From Vagococcus zengguangii (lineage in GTDB: Bacteria > Bacillota > Bacilli > Lactobacillales > Vagococcaceae): a stretch of DNA of 64,000 bases. Below are positions 60,498 to 64,000 of the stretch, piece by piece. Numbering within the stretch: position 1 is the first letter of the stretch; each line of letters begins with the position of its first letter. The stretch covers positions 2,079,001 to 2,143,000 of the forward strand of contig NZ_CP039712.1 in assembly GCF_005145005.1 (NCBI RefSeq), read 5' to 3'. The notes under the pieces were generated by a model. The model searched no databases. It saw only the letters and a program-made list of their open reading frames with translations, and had not been told where the DNA came from. The position numbers and the translations under genes were made by a program.

Positions 60498-62144
60498 TTA
60501 GATTAATTCTTCCGGACGAACAACTGAGTAAAGGAAAAACGCGCCGTCTAAGTTGGTGGCTTTGAAACCATGTTGTTTCAACAAACGTTCAGCCAAATAG
60601 CTACGTTGACCGCTTGCACAGCTAACTAGGTACGCCTTATTCGGGTCTAATTCGTCTAAACGCTCACGTAATTGGTTCAATGGAATATTGAGACTATCAG
60701 GGAATTGACCACGGCTTAACTCGCCTTCATTTCTTACATCTAATAATACCATACCTGCAGCAATTTTTTCAGGAACTTCATGCCACTGAATCATTTCAGT
60801 TAACCCTTCCATCACATTCAACGCCACATAACCCAGCATATTAACAGGATCCTTAGCTACACCAAATGGCGGTGCGTAAGTTAACTCTAATTCTGGTAAA
60901 TCTTCTACAGTTAAACCGGCTTTAATCGCTGTTGCTAACACGTCAATCCGTTTGTCAACGCCTTTAGTACCTACCCCTTGTGCTCCGTAAAGTTCACCTG
61001 TTTCTGGATTGAAAATCAGTTTTAAAGTCACAGCGGTGGCACCTGGATAATAACCCGCATGATCATTGCCACGCGTGTGAACCACTTTATATGGCTTGCC
61101 ACTCAATTTGACTTGGCGTTCGGTTAAACCAGTTGAAGCGGCGCTAATATTAAAGACACGCACAATAGCGGTGCCAATGCTTCCTTTATTTTGACGCGCT
61201 TTGCCAGCTAAAACATCGGCTACCTGACGGCCTTGACGATTTGCAGGTGACGCTAGTGAAATTAAGGCCTCTTCACCAGTAATTTGATTTTTGACGATAA
61301 TCGCATCACCAACGGCATAAATATTCTCGTCACTTGTCTGATACTGGTCATTGACTAAAATACCGTCGCGCATCCCTAAGGCTAAACCAGCCTTTTTAGC
61401 AATATCCGTCGCTGGTTTAACCCCAACTGACATAATAATCATATCAGTCGCAAGCTCTGTTCCATCTTCTAAGCGAACAGCTTTTCCTTCGTTTAAAATT
61501 TCAACGACTGACGTATTCACGCGAACATCCACGCCTTGTTTTACGAGTTCTTGCGAAACGTAAGCTGCCATTTCTTCATCTAGAGGTGGCAAGACATGAG
61601 GCGCTTTCTCGACTAGAGTTACCTCTAAACCTTTTAGTTTTAAGTTTTCGACCATCTCTAGGCCAATAAAACCAGCCCCGACAACCACTGCTTTTTGTGG
61701 TTGATGTTGCGTGATATAGGCCATCATCTCATCTAAATTCTCAACATTTCTTAATGTGAAGACGTTTTGAGCAACTTCATAACCAATAACAGGCGGCACA
61801 ACAGGTGACGCACCAGGAGATAATAGTAATTTGTCATAACTTTCTTGGTACTCACCAGTTGGTGTTTTGATCGTTACGGTTTTAGCTTGACGGTCAATTG
61901 CTACGACTTCATTATTAACACGGACATCTAAATTAAAACGCGCTTTTAAACCTTCAGGGGTATTTAATAATAATTCTGAACGCTCTGAAATCTCACCAGA
62001 AACATAATAGGGTAGACCACAGTTCGCAAAAGAAACATAATCTCCTTTATCCAATACAATAATTTCAGCTGTTTCATCTAAACGTCTTAAACGCGTTGCC
62101 GCAGACATCCCACCCGCTACACCACCAACAATAATCACTTTCAT
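60498..62144 (-). CDS. CoA-disulfide/CoA-persulfide reductase with C-terminal rhodanese domain
   Basis: 548 residues. The FAD/NAD(P)H oxidoreductase part has the dinucleotide motif IIVGGVAGGMSAATRLRR (about 4-21), the active Cys in SFANCGLPYYVSGE (about 39-52), a second nucleotide site VVVGAGFIGLEMVENLKLKG (about 153) and the FAD end motif NIYAVGDAI (about 275). The rhodanese domain (about 455-548) has the active-site loop SCASGQRSY. Fusions of this type reduce CoA persulfide, as studied in Enterococcus faecalis. It is placed between a single-domain rhodanese and cstR in one operon. Confidence 0.93.
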   Translation of the reverse strand: MKVIIVGGVAGGMSAATRLRRLDETAEIIVLDKGDYVSFANCGLPYYVSGEISERSELLLNTPEGLKARFNLDVRVNNEVVAIDRQAKTVTIKTPTGEYQESYDKLLLSPGASPVVPPVIGYEVAQNVFTLRNVENLDEMMAYITQHQPQKAVVVGAGFIGLEMVENLKLKGLEVTLVEKAPHVLPPLDEEMAAYVSQELVKQGVDVRVNTSVVEILNEGKAVRLEDGTELATDMIIMSVGVKPATDIAKKAGLALGMRDGILVNDQYQTSDENIYAVGDAIIVKNQITGEEALISLASPANRQGRQVADVLAGKARQNKGSIGTAIVRVFNISAASTGLTERQVKLSGKPYKVVHTRGNDHAGYYPGATAVTLKLIFNPETGELYGAQGVGTKGVDKRIDVLATAIKAGLTVEDLPELELTYAPPFGVAKDPVNMLGYVALNVMEGLTEMIQWHEVPEKIAAGMVLLDVRNEGELSRGQFPDSLNIPLNQLRERLDELDPNKAYLVSCASGQRSYLAERLLKQHGFKATNLDGAFFLYSVVRPEELI

Positions 62145-62147
62145 TCT

Positions 62148-62459
62148 TTATTTACCGCCTTTCGTAGGTCCTTGCCAAGCCCCCATGCCACCACGTACAC
62201 TATAAGCATCGACACCTTGTTTCACTAATTTTTTCACGACTGACTGACTACTCATACCGGCATAACAAACGACAAACACTTCTTGTCCTGCTTTAAAATT
62301 TTGTTGAACCGCTTGATCGGCTGTTAAATTTTTTGCACCTGGGATATGTCCTTCTTTAAACGCATCTGCTTGACGAATATCAATAATCATTGGCTTCTCA
62401 TTTAATTTATTTAGTACTGTTTCTCCTGATACACTAGGGGTCTTATCGAAAAATAACAT
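62148..62459 (-). CDS. Single-domain rhodanese (sulfurtransferase)
   Basis: 103 residues. The rhodanese fold has the CH2-like segment PMIIDIRQADAFKEGHIPGAKNLT (about 28-51) and the active-site loop VCYAGMSSQSV (about 68-78) with the persulfide-carrying Cys. It moves sulfane sulfur between low-molecular-weight thiols in the cytoplasm. It is the first gene of the CstR-controlled operon and ends three bases before the reductase gene. AAGGAG precedes the ATG. Confidence 0.93.
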   Translation of the reverse strand: MLFFDKTPSVSGETVLNKLNEKPMIIDIRQADAFKEGHIPGAKNLTADQAVQQNFKAGQEVFVVCYAGMSSQSVVKKLVKQGVDAYSVRGGMGAWQGPTKGGK

Positions 62460-62493
62460 CTTTCATTCTCCTTAAATTTTATTTTATGGATTT

Positions 62494-62522
62494 ATCATAT
62501 ACCCCCTAAAGGTATAATGCAA
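62494..62522 (-). promoter_or_regulatory. CstR operator inside the promoter of the persulfide operon
   Basis: TTGCAT at 62517-62522, 17 bases, TATGAT at 62494-62499 on the minus strand. TATACCCCCTAAAGGTATA (62498-62516) is a CsoR/CstR-type palindrome that fills the spacer, so bound CstR would block RNA polymerase. Confidence 0.82.
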
Positions 62523-63254
62523 TTATTTTGCTTTTCCTTGTAAAATTTCTACTTCGACTGCTGTCAATTTACGGTAGTCTCCACGCTTCAACTCCATGTC
62601 TAACGTCAAGCCTCCCATCGATTCACGGTGTAACTCTAAAACAGTTTTCCCAACCGTCTTCATCATTCGTTTGACTTGATGGAACTTCCCTTCAACAATC
62701 GTCAACGCGATCTCAGAACGATTATTAACCTCATCAATCGCTAAAATCTCTAACAGACTAGGCTTCACCCACTCCTCGCCATCAATTTTGAACCCTTCGG
62801 CAAACAACGCTTGGTCTTCGGCTGTTACGATACCGTCAACTAGCGCTAAATAGCGCTTGGGCACTTTTTTCTTTGGTGACAATAAGTCATGCGCCAAGGC
62901 ACCGTCATTCGTTAGTAATAATAAGCCGGTTGTATCTTTATCTAAACGACCAACTGGAAATAGCCCTTGACGATAGTCCTCTGGTACGATTAAGTCGATA
63001 ACAGTACGATCGCGAATATCTTCGGTTGCTGAGATAACCCCTTTAGGCTTATGCAACATATAATACACAAACGCTTCATAGACTAATGGCTCTCCGTCTA
63101 AAAACACCTGATCTTGCGCTGTTTCGATGCTTACTTTACCATCTTTTACGCGCTGACCATTGACTAATAGCTCGTGTTTTTTCAATATCGTTTTAACTTC
63201 CTTGCGACTGCCATAACCTAGATGGCTCAACATTTTATCTAGTCTGATTTTCAT
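62523..63254 (-). CDS. 16S rRNA pseudouridine synthase (RsuA family)
   Basis: 243 residues. An S4 RNA-binding domain (about 1-60, MKIRLDKMLSHLGYGSRKEVKTILKKHELLVNGQ) precedes the RsuA/RluB catalytic domain with YYMLHKPKGVISA (about 65), GRLDKDTTGLLLLTNDG (catalytic Asp, about 105) and the end motif VEGKFHQVKRMMKTVG (about 193). It most likely makes pseudouridine 516 in 16S rRNA. The ATG at 63254 has GAGGG five bases ahead. It lies next to the YtgP/MurJ-like gene, as in Bacillus. Confidence 0.92.
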   Translation of the reverse strand: MKIRLDKMLSHLGYGSRKEVKTILKKHELLVNGQRVKDGKVSIETAQDQVFLDGEPLVYEAFVYYMLHKPKGVISATEDIRDRTVIDLIVPEDYRQGLFPVGRLDKDTTGLLLLTNDGALAHDLLSPKKKVPKRYLALVDGIVTAEDQALFAEGFKIDGEEWVKPSLLEILAIDEVNNRSEIALTIVEGKFHQVKRMMKTVGKTVLELHRESMGGLTLDMELKRGDYRKLTAVEVEILQGKAK

Positions 63255-63317
63255 TATTTCCCTCACTTCACTTAGTCTGTCTTACCTAGTATCATACACG
63301 AATCCATACATTAAAAA

Positions 63318-63347
63318 AAGGAGCTAGGCAACTTGCCCCGCTCCTTT
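63318..63347 (-). terminator. Terminator of the flippase gene
   Basis: AAAGGAGC / GCTCCTTT stem with an inner GGCAA/TTGCC pairing, followed by TTTTTAATG on the minus strand. Confidence 0.88.
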
Positions 63348-63354
63348 AAAACGT

Positions 63355-64000
63355 TTATCTAATTCTTAATTTTCTTCTTAATCCTGCCATACGACTACCT
63401 AATAACTTATCGGCAAGACGAAGTTTTAAGACTAAATAGCCATAAATACTACCGCCGATTAATCCCACAATCATCACAATCGCAAATGCTGGGCCTTTTG
63501 AAGCCGGTGATAAGAAGAAATAAAGTAGTTGTTGAACCAGAAAGGCTCCCAACAACATCATCAATGACAAAATTATAATCAATAAGGTGCGTCTTAAAGT
63601 TAATGCCACATCAAAATGCGTCATTTTGTAAATTTCATAAATCGTCAAGCCACTCGCCACTAAGAAACCAACCGCTGTTGCTAAGTTAGGACCATATGAT
63701 TCTAAATAATAAATAAATGGGAATTGGCAAATTAACTTAATTAACAAACCAATAACTAAGAAACGAATCGCTTTATTATTGCCATAAATCCCTTGCAAAA
63801 TTGACGATACTAAAATATAGAAACCTAACACCACGCCAACATAAGTCGCTTGTCTTAATAACGAAGCACCTAAATCATCCGAACGATAAAAAACCGTATT
63901 CAGTTCATCTGATAATAATACCATGCCAACGGTTGATGGAATCATCACGAAGAAGAACAATTGAATATTATCACTTAACTGTTTAGCTAATTCTTGGAAC
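63355..64000 (-). CDS. MurJ/YtgP-type polysaccharide or lipid II flippase, C-terminal part (cut by window edge)
   Basis: The minus-strand frame is open to the right edge (at least 214 codons), so the N-terminal half is missing. The visible part has six to seven membrane helices with the MATE/MurJ-like segments FFFVMIPSTVGMVLLSDELNTVFY, YVGVVLGFYILVSSILQGIYGNNKAIRFLVIG and YGPNLATAVGFLVASGLTIYE. A short basic tail (RMAGLRRKLRIR) ends it. The SpoVB/YtgP likeness and the neighbouring rsuA-type gene favour lipid II export for cell-wall synthesis; another polysaccharide substrate is possible. Confidence 0.88.
   Translation of the reverse strand, partial: FQELAKQLSDNIQLFFFVMIPSTVGMVLLSDELNTVFYRSDDLGASLLRQATYVGVVLGFYILVSSILQGIYGNNKAIRFLVIGLLIKLICQFPFIYYLESYGPNLATAVGFLVASGLTIYEIYKMTHFDVALTLRRTLLIIILSLMMLLGAFLVQQLLYFFLSPASKGPAFAIVMIVGLIGGSIYGYLVLKLRLADKLLGSRMAGLRRKLRIR

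Noticed and set aside
1-64000. CRISPR arrays, insertion sequences, prophage or integrase genes
   Set aside because: No regularly spaced repeat array, transposase, integrase or phage structural gene was seen on either strand. The only tandem repeat units are the nrnA hairpins and the DnaA modules.

Overview
The window is a low-GC, gene-dense chromosomal segment from a member of the Lactobacillales, most likely the Enterococcaceae (Vagococcus/Enterococcus-like). The evidence is the gene content and order: rex next to a YdiF-type ABC-F gene, gltX-(T-box)-cysE-cysS-mrnC-rlmB-yacP, radA-yacL, a NapA-type antiporter, a CstR/CoA-persulfide-reductase operon, a LysM/Apf-type secreted protein, and a divergent rlmH/htrA pair. 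About 60 of 67 genes lie on the minus strand over the full 64 kb, so one replichore arm is seen throughout and the window does not cross an origin or terminus. No insertion sequence, prophage or CRISPR array was recognised. The species call is inference.

1-16 kb: the start of sbcC (cut by the window edge) and sbcD; a small GNAT gene; a Gfo/Idh oxidoreductase; a tRNA-Lys gene; a PerM-type permease; an oligopeptide ABC system (oppA apart from oppBCDF, with a divergent DUF3899 membrane gene between them); guanine deaminase with a purine permease behind PurR-like boxes; a lipoprotein; and rex. 16-25 kb: an ABC-F ATPase; a membrane-tethered XRE regulator; nrnA with an unusual 3' hairpin array; a CBS/hotdog regulator; L-serine dehydratase; a probable modification-dependent endonuclease; and rlmH. 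25-31 kb: a dense, duplicated DnaA-box region; htrA behind a perfect CiaR-type repeat; a NapA antiporter whose leader carries an attenuator; an Eis-like acetyltransferase; a PlsC-like acyltransferase; and trmN6 with a GIY-YIG protein.

31-39 kb is a sialic-acid catabolic operon read right to left: O-acetylesterase, NanE, two ABC permeases, a binding lipoprotein, YhcH/NanQ anomerase, ROK kinase (NanK), RpiR regulator and NanA lyase. A cre site and a palindrome sit at its promoter. No transporter ATPase is encoded in it, so an ATPase from elsewhere is probably shared.

39-64 kb: an Apf-like LysM protein; a second membrane-tethered XRE regulator; udk; queG; a small membrane protein; ogt; a P-type cation ATPase behind a yybP-ykoY (Mn2+) riboswitch; the translation/RNA-decay block yacP-rlmB-mrnC-cysS-cysE-[Cys T-box]-gltX; yacL-radA; dut; phzF; a YibE/F pair; a persulfide-response operon (rhodanese, CoA-persulfide reductase-rhodanese fusion, CstR) whose operator fills the promoter spacer; a 16S rRNA pseudouridine synthase; and a truncated MurJ/YtgP-type flippase.

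The signals I consider most worth following are: two copies of a tiny hydrophobic-peptide module whose Shine-Dalgarno sits in a hairpin loop; the duplicated DnaA-box array away from dnaA; the structured attenuator in front of napA; the ~121-bp tandem hairpin units behind nrnA; and the stand-alone PvuRts1I/AbaSI-like nuclease.
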